From Mesorhizobium jarvisii (GTDB lineage: Bacteria > Pseudomonadota > Alphaproteobacteria > Rhizobiales > Rhizobiaceae): a stretch of DNA of 64,000 bases. A program made the position numbers and the translations under genes. Location of the stretch: positions 1 to 64,000 of the forward strand of contig NZ_QZXA01000013.1 of assembly GCF_003601985.1 (NCBI RefSeq). The letters run 5' to 3'. Below, one piece after another: positions 43,591 to 52,809 of the stretch. Position 1 is the stretch's first letter; each line of letters starts with the position of its first letter. A model generated the notes under the pieces. That model was not told where the DNA came from. It searched no databases and saw only the letters and a program-made list of their open reading frames with translations.

Positions 43591-44450
43591 GCCAATGCCT
43601 TTCCGAACAGGCCCTGCGGGCGGGTCGCCAGCACGATCAGGAAGACGATGTGTCCGGCGAGCACGCCAAAACCCGGATCGATGCGGAAGCCGATGGCCTG
43701 CGAGATGCCGAGGACCATCGAGCCAACGAAGGCGCCCCAAACCGTACCCATGCCGCCGATGATCACCGCCTCGAACGCGTAGATCAGTTGCGCCGGTCCA
43801 TCGGCCGGCGCGACGGTCGACCGCAGCGCCTGGAAGACGGCTGCAAAGCCCAGGATGCCGACCGCCGCCGCCGTCGCCATCGCATAGACGGCGCGCGGGT
43901 TGATGCCGGTCATCGCCGCCGCCTCGACATCGGCCGACGCGGCGCGCAGCGCCCGGCCGAAGCGCGTGCGCTTCAACGTCAGATCGAGGCCCCAGGTCAG
44001 ACCCGTGGCGACCGCCAGCACGATCAGCGGCAGCAGGCCGATATAGACGGCGCCGATCTCGATGGATTGGCTCTCGATCCCATGGCCGGGCAGCGACCGG
44101 CTGTTGGCGGACCAGATTTGCAGCATCAGGTTCTGCAGCGCGATCGACAGTCCGAAGGTCGCGATCAGCGAAGGCAGCGGATCGCTGCCCACAACCCGGT
44201 TCAGCACGGCCTTCTGCAGCACCCAGCCCATCAGCACCGCGAGCGGCACCAATACGATCAGCACAGGCAGCGGTCCCAGACCCCAGGCCGAGGCCATCGA
44301 GATGCCGATCAGCGACAGCAGGATCACCAGGTCGCCATGGCTGATGTTGACGATGCGCATGACGCCGAACATCAGCGCCATGCCGAGCGCATACTGGGCA
44401 TACATGCCGCCCAGCAGGATCCCCTGCACCAAGGCGTCAAACCACTCCAT
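43587..44450 (-). CDS. LivH-type ABC transporter permease (cassette 1)
   Basis: This 287-residue permease begins MEWFDALVQGILLGGMYAQYALG, typical of LivH. GVMRIVNISHGDLVILLSLIG and AFEAVIIGGMGTVWGAFVGSM are family hallmarks. ATG 44450 behind GGAG is preferred over a TTG four codons upstream. It overlaps both neighbouring transporter genes and pairs with the LivM-type protein. Confidence 0.92.
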   Translation of the reverse strand: MEWFDALVQGILLGGMYAQYALGMALMFGVMRIVNISHGDLVILLSLIGISMASAWGLGPLPVLIVLVPLAVLMGWVLQKAVLNRVVGSDPLPSLIATFGLSIALQNLMLQIWSANSRSLPGHGIESQSIEIGAVYIGLLPLIVLAVATGLTWGLDLTLKRTRFGRALRAASADVEAAAMTGINPRAVYAMATAAAVGILGFAAVFQALRSTVAPADGPAQLIYAFEAVIIGGMGTVWGAFVGSMVLGISQAIGFRIDPGFGVLAGHIVFLIVLATRPQGLFGKALA

Positions 44451-45165
44451 GGCCCGCTCCAAAATAGGCTTTGCCGATCTGCTCGCGCGTGATTTCGGCC
44501 GACCTGCCGGTCAGGGTCACGCGCCCCTCCAGCATGCAGTAGAGGCGATCCGAGGCGCTCCGGGCGAGGCCGACATCCTGTTCGACCACGATCATCGCCG
44601 TGCCGGTGGCACGGATTTCAGGCAGAGCGGCATAGATCTCGCGGATCACCTTGGGTGCAAGGCCGAGGCTGATCTCGTCGCAGAGCAGCACGCGCGGCTG
44701 GCACAGCAGCGCGCGGCCGATGGCCACCATCTGCTGCTGCCCGCCCGAGAGGCTCTGCACCTGCGTGCGGGCCTTCTCCTTGAGGATCGGGAAGAGCTGG
44801 TGCAGCCGTGGCAGCGTCCATCCGCCCTTGGCGCCCATGCGCGCGGCCTGGTCGATGGCGACGCGCAGATTGTCCTCGACCGACATGCCGGTGAACAGGC
44901 GGCGGCCCTCCGGCACGATGGCGACGCCCTTCTGCACCATGCGGTCGGTCGCGGTGCCGCCGACAGGGTCGCCGTGCAGCCGCACCATCTCGCGTCCGAC
45001 CGGGAGCAGGCCCATGATCGAACGCAGGAGGGTGGACTTGCCTGCCCCGTTGGCGCCGATCAGGGCCACGGCCTCACCCTGGTGCAGCTCGATGTCGATG
45101 CCGTAGAGCGCCTGGAAATCGCCATAGCGGGCCAAGAGCCCGTGGGTGGAAAGAACGGCCGTCAT
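44437..45165 (-). CDS. LivF-type ABC transporter ATP-binding protein (cassette 1)
   Basis: This 242-residue ATPase has Walker A GANGAGKST, IVPEGRRLFTGMSVEDNL, signature LSGGQQQM, Walker B VLLCDEISLGLAP and H-loop region VVEQDVG. Walker B contains Cys-Asp-Glu with DEISLGLAP, as in its paralogue at 52810-53514. Its start overlaps the LivG-type stop (ATGA). Confidence 0.93.
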   Translation of the reverse strand: MTAVLSTHGLLARYGDFQALYGIDIELHQGEAVALIGANGAGKSTLLRSIMGLLPVGREMVRLHGDPVGGTATDRMVQKGVAIVPEGRRLFTGMSVEDNLRVAIDQAARMGAKGGWTLPRLHQLFPILKEKARTQVQSLSGGQQQMVAIGRALLCQPRVLLCDEISLGLAPKVIREIYAALPEIRATGTAMIVVEQDVGLARSASDRLYCMLEGRVTLTGRSAEITREQIGKAYFGAGHGVV

Positions 45166-45914
45166 GCCTCGATCCCCATATAGACGCGCTGGACCTCGGG
45201 CAGCGCGATCACCTCGGCCGGCACGCCTTCGGCGATCTTCTCGCCGAAGTTCAGCACCAACAGCCGGTCGGCCACCGCCAGCAGCGCATGCAGCACGTGC
45301 TCGATCCAGACGATGGTGATGCCGCGGTCGCGGATGCGGCGCACCAGCGCCACCAGCGCTTTCGATTCATCGTCGGTCAGCCCGCCCGCGATCTCGTCCA
45401 GCAGCAGCAGCTTCGGATCCGACGCCAGCGCGCGCGCCAGTTCCAGCCGCTTGCGGTCGAGCAGCGTCAGGGCACCGGCCGAGACATTGGCCTTGTCGGA
45501 AAGCTCGCAATCGCGCAGCACCTGGGCGCAGAAGGCATAGCTTTGCTTCTCCGACCGGCCGCCGCCGAACGCGGCGGCGACCAGCAGGTTCTCGAAAGTG
45601 GTCATGCCGGAATAGGGACGCGGGATCTGATAGGTCCGTCCGATCCCCATCCGGCAGCGACGGAAGGGCGGCTCGCCGCGCAGCGCCGTGTCGCCGAGCT
45701 GGATCTCGCCGCCGGACGCCTTCAAATCGCCGCTGATCATGTTGAACAGCGTCGTCTTGCCCGCCCCGTTCGGGCCGAGGATGCCCAGCACCTCGCCCCG
45801 ACGCACGTCGAAACTCACCTCATGCAGGACGCGGACGGCGCCGAAGGACTTCGACACGCCGCGCGCCGTCAGCAGGATTTCCCTATCCATCGATCCGTCC
45901 GCGTCCCTGCTCAT
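45162..45914 (-). CDS. LivG-type ABC transporter ATP-binding protein (cassette 1)
   Basis: This 250-residue ATPase has Walker A GPNGAGKTT, the LivG segment GIGRTYQIPRPYSGMTTFENLL, and Walker B LLLLDEIAGGLTDDE. Its ABC signature reads LTLLDRKRLELARAL where LivG proteins usually have a YGQQRRLE-type sequence; the same replacement occurs in the second cassette. The start codon is separated from the binding-protein stop by one base (TGACATG). Confidence 0.92.
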   Translation of the reverse strand: MSRDADGSMDREILLTARGVSKSFGAVRVLHEVSFDVRRGEVLGILGPNGAGKTTLFNMISGDLKASGGEIQLGDTALRGEPPFRRCRMGIGRTYQIPRPYSGMTTFENLLVAAAFGGGRSEKQSYAFCAQVLRDCELSDKANVSAGALTLLDRKRLELARALASDPKLLLLDEIAGGLTDDESKALVALVRRIRDRGITIVWIEHVLHALLAVADRLLVLNFGEKIAEGVPAEVIALPEVQRVYMGIEA

Positions 45915-45915
45915 G

Positions 45916-47229
45916 TCACCAGGCGATCGGCTTGATCGCCTGTTGCGGCGCGAAGAGCTGATTGACCGTGTTGTCGACGATCTTCAGGTCGTAGGGCCAT
46001 TTCTCGCCCTTCACCCACTGGCCGCCGAAGATCGGCGTCTTGCAGATGTTCTTGTGCGCCGAACCGTCGAACTTGATATGGCCGACCAGCGTCTGCAGAT
46101 CGGTGGCGACCAGCGCGTCGCGGTTGGCCGTCCGGTCGAGCGGATTGGAGGAGCGCTTTAGTATGTCCAGAGCGACCTCGAGCAGGGCATGCGAATAGCC
46201 CAGAGGCTGCGTCCACTGCCGCTTCGAATCGGCTTCCCATTGGCTGGCGATGTCGCTGCTGACCTGGCCAGTCAGCGACGACTTGAACGGGAAGGCCGGC
46301 GTCCACCAGACCTCGGAGGACATGCCGTTGCCGAGCGGACCCATCGCCTCGACACCGCCCGGGAACAAGAGTGCTGCCGCCACCGTGACCGCCTTCGGCT
46401 TGAAGCCCTGCTGGTTGCACTGGGTGACGAAGGTCTTGAGATCGTCCGGATAAGTGATGCCGCCGATGATGTCGCAGCCCTGTTTCTTGAATTCGGATAT
46501 CTGCGCGGAGAAGTCATTGGTGCGCGGCTGGAAGTAGCCGGGCACGACGACCTCGTAGCCGGCCTTGCGGGTTGGTGCCGGCAGGCCGTATTCGTCATTC
46601 CCCCAGGTCTCGCCGTCGATGTTCTGGGGAAACAGCATCCCGACCTTCTTGTTGGTCTCCAGATGGTTCCAGAGCCCGACAAAGGTGTTCAGCGCTTCGT
46701 CGAGACCCCAGAAGAAATGGTAGGTCCAGTCGAAGGTCTGCTTGCCGCCGCCGCGCGGCATGATCACCGCTTGCCAGGGCGCGCCCGAGGAGATGCAGGG
46801 CGTCTCATAGAGTTCGGACTGTTCGGCCGCGGGCAGGATCGTATCGGTGGTCGAGGCCGGAACGAGCAGGTGCACCTCGTCGTTCAGGATGAGGTTGCCG
46901 GCGATTTCCGATGCCTTGTTCGGATTGGACTGGCTGTCGCGGTCGAGGATCTCGATCTCGTAGGTATTGCCGTTGGCGCATTGCAGCTGGCCGCCGAGCA
47001 GGGCGCGGATCTTCTGCAAGGTGTAGCCGTCCGTCTCGCCGAAGAGGGCGAGCGGACCGGTGGTGGGGCTGAGATAACCCAGCTTGATCTTGCCCGCCGT
47101 CGCGGCGCGCGCATAGCGCGGCATGGCCAGCGTACTGGCGGCGGCAACACCAGCTCCAAGCCCCTTCAGCACGGTCCGGCGGCTGGGCAAGCCCGATTTC
47201 ACGAGTTTGTTGTAGTAGGTCATGGTCAT
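45916..47229 (-). CDS. ABC transporter substrate-binding protein, Tat-exported (cassette 1)
   Basis: This 437-residue Leu/Ile/Val-BP-like periplasmic protein has a twin-arginine signal SRRTVLKGLG followed by AGVAAASTLAMPRYARA, so it is exported folded. The mature part opens IKLGYLSPTTGPLALFGETDGY, the usual receptor start, and contains YHFFWGLDEALNTFVGLW, shared with its paralogue at 54289-55563. It would deliver the aromatic or acid substrate to cassette 1 permeases encoded downstream. Confidence 0.92.
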   Translation of the reverse strand: MTMTYYNKLVKSGLPSRRTVLKGLGAGVAAASTLAMPRYARAATAGKIKLGYLSPTTGPLALFGETDGYTLQKIRALLGGQLQCANGNTYEIEILDRDSQSNPNKASEIAGNLILNDEVHLLVPASTTDTILPAAEQSELYETPCISSGAPWQAVIMPRGGGKQTFDWTYHFFWGLDEALNTFVGLWNHLETNKKVGMLFPQNIDGETWGNDEYGLPAPTRKAGYEVVVPGYFQPRTNDFSAQISEFKKQGCDIIGGITYPDDLKTFVTQCNQQGFKPKAVTVAAALLFPGGVEAMGPLGNGMSSEVWWTPAFPFKSSLTGQVSSDIASQWEADSKRQWTQPLGYSHALLEVALDILKRSSNPLDRTANRDALVATDLQTLVGHIKFDGSAHKNICKTPIFGGQWVKGEKWPYDLKIVDNTVNQLFAPQQAIKPIAW

Positions 47230-47290
47230 TTCCTCCCTTGGTTAAGCCGGCCCGTCCCCTCGACGAGACCGGCGTCAGTTCAAAACTTGT

Positions 47291-48109
47291 TCAGGTCATC
47301 CGCAGCAGCGAGCCGCCATCGATGACGATCAGCGAGCCGGTGACGTAGGACGCGGCGGGCGACGCCAGGTAGAGCGCCAAACCCTTGATCTCCTCCGGAT
47401 CGCCGATGCGGCCGACGAGCGACTGGGCCTCGAAGGCCTTGCGGTCCGCCGGGTTGCGCAGCCTGCCGCCGGCGATGTTGGTGATGAACGGTCCGGGCAG
47501 GATGGCGTTGATGCGGATGTTGTAGGCGCCGAGTTCCATCGCCATGTGGCGAACGAGATGGTTCACCGCGGCCTTGGCCGGCATGTAGGGGGTGCCGACG
47601 ATGCTCTCGTTGATCAGCGAGGCGATGGACGATGTGACGATGATCTGGCCGCCGCCATTCGGCTTCATGTGCCGCACGGCATGCTTGATGGTGGTGTAGA
47701 CCGAGGTCAAATTGATCTCGATCACCTTGTCCCAGTGCTCGTCGGGAAGGTTCTCGATGGCGCCCTCGGGGTTCCTCTCGCCGGTCGGGGTGTTGAAGCC
47801 CGGGCCGGCGTCGATCCCGGCATTGGCGAACACGACATCGATCGAACCCGCCTTCTCGGCCACCTTGTCGAAGGCTCGAGCCATCGCCGCGCGGTCGCCG
47901 ACATCGACGACCTGGCCCCAGACCTCGCCGCCCGAAGCCCTGATCGCGGCGCCGGTCTTCTCCAGCCCGGCGGGGTTCAGGTCGAAGATGCAGACCTTCG
48001 CGCCATGCTCGGCCATGATCTCTGCATAGGCCTGGCCAATGCCGCTGGCGCCGCCGGTGACGATCACCGACTTGCCTCTGACATCGAACATCTTCTCAAG
48101 TGCGGCCAT
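47291..48109 (-). CDS. Short-chain dehydrogenase/reductase
   Basis: This 272-residue classical SDR has TGGASGIGQAYAE (cofactor), NAGID, the catalytic Ser in TSSIAS, and the Tyr-Lys pair in YMPAKAA. The C-terminus ends VTGSLIVIDGGS, as is usual. GGAGGAAACTG selects the ATG at 48109. It lies between a ring-cleavage dioxygenase gene and a transporter cassette, so dehydrogenation of a dihydrodiol, alcohol or keto intermediate is possible. Confidence 0.93.
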   Translation of the reverse strand: MAALEKMFDVRGKSVIVTGGASGIGQAYAEIMAEHGAKVCIFDLNPAGLEKTGAAIRASGGEVWGQVVDVGDRAAMARAFDKVAEKAGSIDVVFANAGIDAGPGFNTPTGERNPEGAIENLPDEHWDKVIEINLTSVYTTIKHAVRHMKPNGGGQIIVTSSIASLINESIVGTPYMPAKAAVNHLVRHMAMELGAYNIRINAILPGPFITNIAGGRLRNPADRKAFEAQSLVGRIGDPEEIKGLALYLASPAASYVTGSLIVIDGGSLLRMT

Positions 48110-48178
48110 CAGTTTCCTCCCATTTGTGCGATACCGGCCTGCGTGCGGGCGCCTTCGCGGCACCCGCGGCGCGGCGGT

Positions 48179-49066
48179 TCACTTCTTCTTTCGCGAAAGC
48201 ACGAAATCGAATTCCACGTCGTAGAACGGCGCGGCAACCTTGGCCTTCGCCGCGGCGTCGGCATCCTCGACCTTGCGGAATTCGGCGAGCAGGCTCTGCT
48301 TCACGCCGAAGACGGCGTCCGTATCGATATACGGGTCGTCCGGATCGAAGATGTGCGTGGTCAGCGCCTCAAAGCCCTCGCCCTCGACGATGTAGTGGAG
48401 ATGCGCCGGGCGGTAGGGATGGCGTCCCAGCGCGCCGAGCAGCTTGCCGACCGGCCCGTCATCCGGGATCGGGTAGTATTTGGGCTTTGCGCCGCGAAAC
48501 CAGTAGCGTCCATCCGCACCGGTGCGGAAGACGCCGCGCAGGTTGAAGTCGGGCTGGATGCCCTTCTGCTGGACGTCGTAGAAGCCTTCGTCATTGGCCT
48601 GCCAGACATCGATCTTGGCGCCCGCGATCGGCTTGCCCTCGGTGTCGAGGATGCGGCCATGCACGAACATCGGCTCGCCCTTCTGGTCGAGGCAGATGTT
48701 CGAGCCCATCGGCAGTTCGGGCGCGTCGGCGACATGGAATGGCCCCAGTACGGTGGATTCCGAGGCGCCCGACGGCTTGCGGTTGTTGATCGCGTCGACC
48801 AGCATCGAGACGCCGAGGACATCCGACAAAAGGATGTACTCCTGCCGCCACTCGTTGCAGATCTGGCCCGTCCGCGTCAGGAACATGATCGCCTCGAACC
48901 ATTCCTCCTGCGTCGGCTCGATCTCCTTCACCGCCTCGTGCAGCTTGCGGGTGATGACCTCCATGACCTGCCCGAGCCGCTGGTCCTTGGCGTTCTTGTT
49001 GCGCGCCACGACGACTTCGGCCGAGTTGGCTTCGGTGAAATAGCCGTGTTCGTGGTCGTCGGTCAT
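48179..49066 (-). CDS. Intradiol ring-cleavage dioxygenase, hydroxyquinol 1,2-dioxygenase type (1)
   Basis: This 295-residue enzyme has an N-terminal helical dimerisation/cap domain (about 30-110) and a catalytic beta domain. Fe(III) ligands are Tyr163 (GFYDVQ), Tyr197 or Tyr198 (KYYPIP), His222 and His224 (AHLHY), nearly the same numbering as known hydroxyquinol dioxygenases. It would open 1,2,4-trihydroxybenzene or a catechol between the hydroxyls, giving maleylacetate or a muconate. GAGGAGGAT precedes the ATG at 49066. A second, clearly different copy lies at 58270-59175. Confidence 0.92.
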   Translation of the reverse strand: MTDDHEHGYFTEANSAEVVVARNKNAKDQRLGQVMEVITRKLHEAVKEIEPTQEEWFEAIMFLTRTGQICNEWRQEYILLSDVLGVSMLVDAINNRKPSGASESTVLGPFHVADAPELPMGSNICLDQKGEPMFVHGRILDTEGKPIAGAKIDVWQANDEGFYDVQQKGIQPDFNLRGVFRTGADGRYWFRGAKPKYYPIPDDGPVGKLLGALGRHPYRPAHLHYIVEGEGFEALTTHIFDPDDPYIDTDAVFGVKQSLLAEFRKVEDADAAAKAKVAAPFYDVEFDFVLSRKKK

Positions 49067-49076
49067 GGGATCCTCC

Positions 49077-50831
49077 TCAGCGCGCCAGAACGGATTTGAA
49101 GACGCGGCGCAGCTCCGCCGCCGGATCGGCCGCCAGCGTTTCGGCGCGCCAGGCGATGTGGTGGTCGGGACGCACAATCAGGCATCCCGCGTCGCGGATT
49201 TCGCGTGCGCGCGCCCAGTCGCCGGTATGGTCCTCGACCGCGCGGCGCGGGCCGATCACATATGTGCGGATCGGCAGACCGAGTTCCGCGCCCACCGCGT
49301 CGGCAGCGGCAACCCAGGCCTCGCCGCCAATGCCGGTCAACAGCGTGAACTCGCCATGTCCGCAAAGGTCGAGCGTCGAGATCTTCCGGCCCGAGCGCTC
49401 GAACACCCAGACATGCGGCAGACGCGCGCCCGGCCAGGTCGTGGGCGCATAGTGGAGCTCGCGATCCTTCTCGAAGGCCGGCTCGCGCTGGCCGTCGCTT
49501 GCGACGGCGCCCGACGCATAGCGCTGGTTCATCTCGACGCCATGGGCGTCGAACTCGTACTTCTTGAAGGCGATGGCCTTGCGCAGCGCCTCGCGTTGCG
49601 TTTCGGCGGCTTGTGTGGCGTCGGCGCGGGCCTCCATGTTCTTCTGGATCTTGTCGTGATCCACGCCGCCATCCATGCCGAGCGCCTCGAAGATCGGACC
49701 GAATTCGGCGATCGACTGGTTCGCGCGCGTCACGATCTGGCGCGCGATCGGCGCACGCTCGGCCGAATAGCTTTCCAGCAGCCCGATCCCCGCCTGCCCC
49801 TTGACGACCTTGGCAAGTTTCCAGGCGAGGTTGAACCCGTCCTGGATCGAGGTGTTGGAGCCAAGCCCGTTCGAGGGCGGATGCCGATGCGCGGCGTCGC
49901 CCATGATGAACACTCGCCCCTTCTGCATGTGCGTGGCGAAGCAGTTGTTCACGGTCCAGGTGTTGGCGCCCAGGAGCTCGATCTCGAGCCCGGGATCTCC
50001 GACCAGCTGGCGGGCGACCTCAGTGGCCAGTTCCGGCGTCACATCGGGCGGCGGCTGGTTGATGTCGTAGCCCCAGACGATGAGCCACTCGTTCCACGGC
50101 CGCACCATGCGAACGAGACCCATGCCGATCCCGCCGACATCGGCGCCGGGCTGCATGACCCAGTAGAGGACGCTTGGCCGGTGCGCGACGTATTTCGAAA
50201 GATCGGCCCGGAACAGGATGTTCATCGACCCGCCGACGCCCATCTTGCCCTCGAACGGCAGGCCCAGATGCTCGGCCACCAGCGAGTTGCCGCCATCGGC
50301 ACCGACGAGGAATTTCGACCGCACGGTGAAGTCCTTGCCCGACAGCCTGTCGCGGCAGGTCGTGGTGACGCCGTCCGCATCCTGGACGTGGCTGACATAT
50401 TCGGTGCTCATGCGCGCCTGCGTGCCGCGCGCGCACGCCGTCTTGAACAGGATCGGTTCCATGAAGGTCTGGGGCAGATCGTTCATGAAGGACGGCGACG
50501 ACTGGAGATGTTCAGCCTTGGAGAGCGGGTCGGTGCCCCAGCTCTTCATCCGGCCAAGCTCTTCGCCCGCCAGACTTTCGCAGAACACGTTCTCGCCCAT
50601 CAGTTCCTGCGGCGAGGCGTGCATCACAGCCTCGGCCTCGACTTCCGGCCCGAGGTCGCGCAGCACCTCCATGGTGCGCTGGTTGGTGATGTGGGCACGC
50701 GGCGTATTCGACAGCCAGCGGTAGCGGTTCACGACCATGTTGGCCACGCCGGAGCTGGCGAGAAGTGCCGCCGTGGCCGAGCCGGCCGGGCCCGTGCCCA
50801 CGACCAGTACGTCGGTTTCGATATCCGCCAT
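49077..50831 (-). CDS. FAD-dependent phenol hydroxylase (TfdB/PheA-type)
   Basis: This 584-residue single-component flavoprotein hydroxylase has the GxGxxG motif GTGPAGSA (12-19), GADGG after about residue 180, and the FAD-ribityl GD motif FIMGDAAHRHPPSNGLG. The C-terminal thioredoxin-like domain is that of 2,4-dichlorophenol 6-monooxygenase relatives. It would add a hydroxyl ortho to a phenolic OH to make the substrate of the adjacent intradiol dioxygenase (10 bases downstream). GGGAGGAAATTG fixes the start at 50831, which overlaps the LivM stop. Confidence 0.93.
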   Translation of the reverse strand: MADIETDVLVVGTGPAGSATAALLASSGVANMVVNRYRWLSNTPRAHITNQRTMEVLRDLGPEVEAEAVMHASPQELMGENVFCESLAGEELGRMKSWGTDPLSKAEHLQSSPSFMNDLPQTFMEPILFKTACARGTQARMSTEYVSHVQDADGVTTTCRDRLSGKDFTVRSKFLVGADGGNSLVAEHLGLPFEGKMGVGGSMNILFRADLSKYVAHRPSVLYWVMQPGADVGGIGMGLVRMVRPWNEWLIVWGYDINQPPPDVTPELATEVARQLVGDPGLEIELLGANTWTVNNCFATHMQKGRVFIMGDAAHRHPPSNGLGSNTSIQDGFNLAWKLAKVVKGQAGIGLLESYSAERAPIARQIVTRANQSIAEFGPIFEALGMDGGVDHDKIQKNMEARADATQAAETQREALRKAIAFKKYEFDAHGVEMNQRYASGAVASDGQREPAFEKDRELHYAPTTWPGARLPHVWVFERSGRKISTLDLCGHGEFTLLTGIGGEAWVAAADAVGAELGLPIRTYVIGPRRAVEDHTGDWARAREIRDAGCLIVRPDHHIAWRAETLAADPAAELRRVFKSVLAR

Positions 50832-51880
50832 CAATTTCCTCCCTCGATCTTCAGACCGGCCAGCCTGCGGCGGACCGGAAACAGGTGCAGGCCGCTGCGG
50901 GCTGATATCAGCCCCCACAGCCCCTTCGGTGCGAACAGCATCACCGCGATGGCGGCGAGGCCGAGTGTCATCAGGTACCAGCTGCCGTAGTCGGCCAGCG
51001 CCGAACGCAGCGCAAAGAAGACCAGCACCCCGACTATGGGTCCCTCGATGGTGCCGATGCCGCCGATGACGACGATGAAGATCACGTAGGCCGTCCAGTC
51101 GGTGACGGCGAAGGCCGCCTCCGGCGAGATGCGGGCCGTCTGCACGAAGATCAGCGCGCCGGTCAGTCCGGTGGCGGCCGCGGCGATCAGAAACACCGCC
51201 CATTTGAGCCGCCCGACATCGACGCCGACCGATTGGGCCGCCTCGACATTGTCGCGTACGGCTGCCAGCGCCAGCCCGAGGCGACTGCGCAGCAGCCAGT
51301 AGATGCAGCCGGTGACGACCACGACCAGCGCCAGCGCCAGCCAATAGGCGAGAATGTCGCGCGCGGCCGCCTCGCGCACGCCGAACAGCGCCTGGATCGC
51401 ATCCGTGCCCATGATGTTGCTGGTCGCCTCGCGCGGCAGCGAGGTGCCGGTGCCGCCGCCGAGCGCCTTCCATTGCGCGATCAGCAGCCGCGTCACCTCG
51501 GCGATCACCCAGGTGCCGATGGCGAAATAGGCGCCCTGCAGGCGGAAGGCGAAGAAGGCCGTGGGAACGGCCAGGGCCAGCGCCGCAAGGCCGCCCAGCA
51601 GGATCGCGGCAACCGGGTTCCAGCCCAGCAGGATCACGCCAGCGAACATCGCATAAGCGCCGATGCCGACGAAGGCCTGCTGGCCCACCGAGATGAGACC
51701 GCCATAGCCCGCCAGCAGGTTCCAGATCTGCGCCAGCGTCAGCATGGTGAGAATGAAGAACAGGTCCTGTATGACACCGCGCGAGGTCACGGCGGGCAAG
51801 GCGAGCCCGGCCGGGACGAGAACGAACACGGCGATTTCCGTGGCAGTTCCGGCGCGGGTGCGGGTTGTCAGCCGATACAT
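50831..51880 (-). CDS. LivM-type ABC transporter permease (cassette 2)
   Basis: This 349-residue inner-membrane permease is paralogous to the one at 42565-43590. The conserved LLAGYGGLISVGQQAFVGIGAYAMF and IVVIGGIGTIEGPIVGVLVFF segments and about nine to ten hydrophobic helices are visible. Its stop overlaps the start of the phenol hydroxylase gene (TGATG), coupling uptake and hydroxylation at translation. Confidence 0.92.
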   Translation of the reverse strand: MYRLTTRTRAGTATEIAVFVLVPAGLALPAVTSRGVIQDLFFILTMLTLAQIWNLLAGYGGLISVGQQAFVGIGAYAMFAGVILLGWNPVAAILLGGLAALALAVPTAFFAFRLQGAYFAIGTWVIAEVTRLLIAQWKALGGGTGTSLPREATSNIMGTDAIQALFGVREAAARDILAYWLALALVVVVTGCIYWLLRSRLGLALAAVRDNVEAAQSVGVDVGRLKWAVFLIAAAATGLTGALIFVQTARISPEAAFAVTDWTAYVIFIVVIGGIGTIEGPIVGVLVFFALRSALADYGSWYLMTLGLAAIAVMLFAPKGLWGLISARSGLHLFPVRRRLAGLKIEGGN

Positions 51881-51887
51881 GCCGCCC

Positions 51888-52751
51888 TCAATCCACTGCG
51901 CGCGGGAACAGGCCCCGCGGCTTGAGCAGCATCACGACCAGAAAGGCGATGTGGCCCACCAGGATCTGCCATTCCGGATTCACCGCCGCGCCGGCCGTCT
52001 GGGCCACGCCGATGATGATCCCGCCCGCAAGCGTTCCCCACAGGCTGCCGAGGCCGCCGATGATCACCGCCTCGAAGGCATAGATCAGTCGCGCCGGCCC
52101 TATCGAGGGATCGAAGTTTGCCCGCATTCCGAGATAGAGCGCCGCCAGCGTCACCACGACCATCGCGATCCCGGTGGCGACGGCAAACACCCGCTTCGGC
52201 TCGATCCCCATCAGGCCCGCCGTCACGGCGTCGTCCGAGGTGGCGCGGAAGGCACGGCCGAGGGCGGTGTGATAGAAGAGCCCGTTCAAGGCCACGATGG
52301 CGAGGATCGCGGACACAAAGGTCATCAGCGGCATGACCCCCAAGGTGACCAGCCCGAGATCGAGCGATGCCCCCTCCAATGCGCCTGCCGGAATGCGCCG
52401 GCTGTCGGCGGAAAAGGCCTCGAGCAGCCCATTCTGCACGGCAACCGACAGGCCGAACGTGACGAGGAGTGGCGGCAGGATATCCTTGCCAAGCACCCGG
52501 TTCAGCACGGCGGCCTGCAGCAGCCAGCCAAGCGTAAACATCACCGGCATGGCGATGACCGCAGCGACCCAGGGCGACAGGCCAAGCAAGGTGACGCCCA
52601 TCAGCACCAGATAGGCGGCAAAGACGATCAGGTCGCCATGGGCGAGGTTCACCAGCCGCATGATGCCGAAGACGAGGCTCAGTCCGGCTGCGAACAGCGC
52701 ATAGAGCCCGCCCAGCAGCATTCCCTGCACGAGGGTGTCCAGCCAGATCAT
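51888..52751 (-). CDS. LivH-type ABC transporter permease (cassette 2)
   Basis: This 287-residue permease begins MIWLDTLVQGMLLGGLYALFAAG. GIMRLVNLAHGDLIVFAAYLV and AFEAVIIGGLGSLWGTLAGGI match LivH features and mirror the cassette 1 protein at 43587-44450. It follows the ATPase gene by 58 bases and precedes LivM by seven. Confidence 0.92.
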   Translation of the reverse strand: MIWLDTLVQGMLLGGLYALFAAGLSLVFGIMRLVNLAHGDLIVFAAYLVLMGVTLLGLSPWVAAVIAMPVMFTLGWLLQAAVLNRVLGKDILPPLLVTFGLSVAVQNGLLEAFSADSRRIPAGALEGASLDLGLVTLGVMPLMTFVSAILAIVALNGLFYHTALGRAFRATSDDAVTAGLMGIEPKRVFAVATGIAMVVVTLAALYLGMRANFDPSIGPARLIYAFEAVIIGGLGSLWGTLAGGIIIGVAQTAGAAVNPEWQILVGHIAFLVVMLLKPRGLFPRAVD

Positions 52752-52809
52752 CGCCGCGCCCCCGTCGTCAGGCGGCGGGAAAATTGCCGGGGCATGCGGG
52801 GCTGCCTCG

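Noticed and set aside
49077..51473. A 798-codon reading of the phenol hydroxylase with a long N-terminal extension
   Set aside because: The extension is an out-of-frame reading of the LivM gene. The hydroxylase has a ribosome-binding site and a normal FAD-binding start at 50831.
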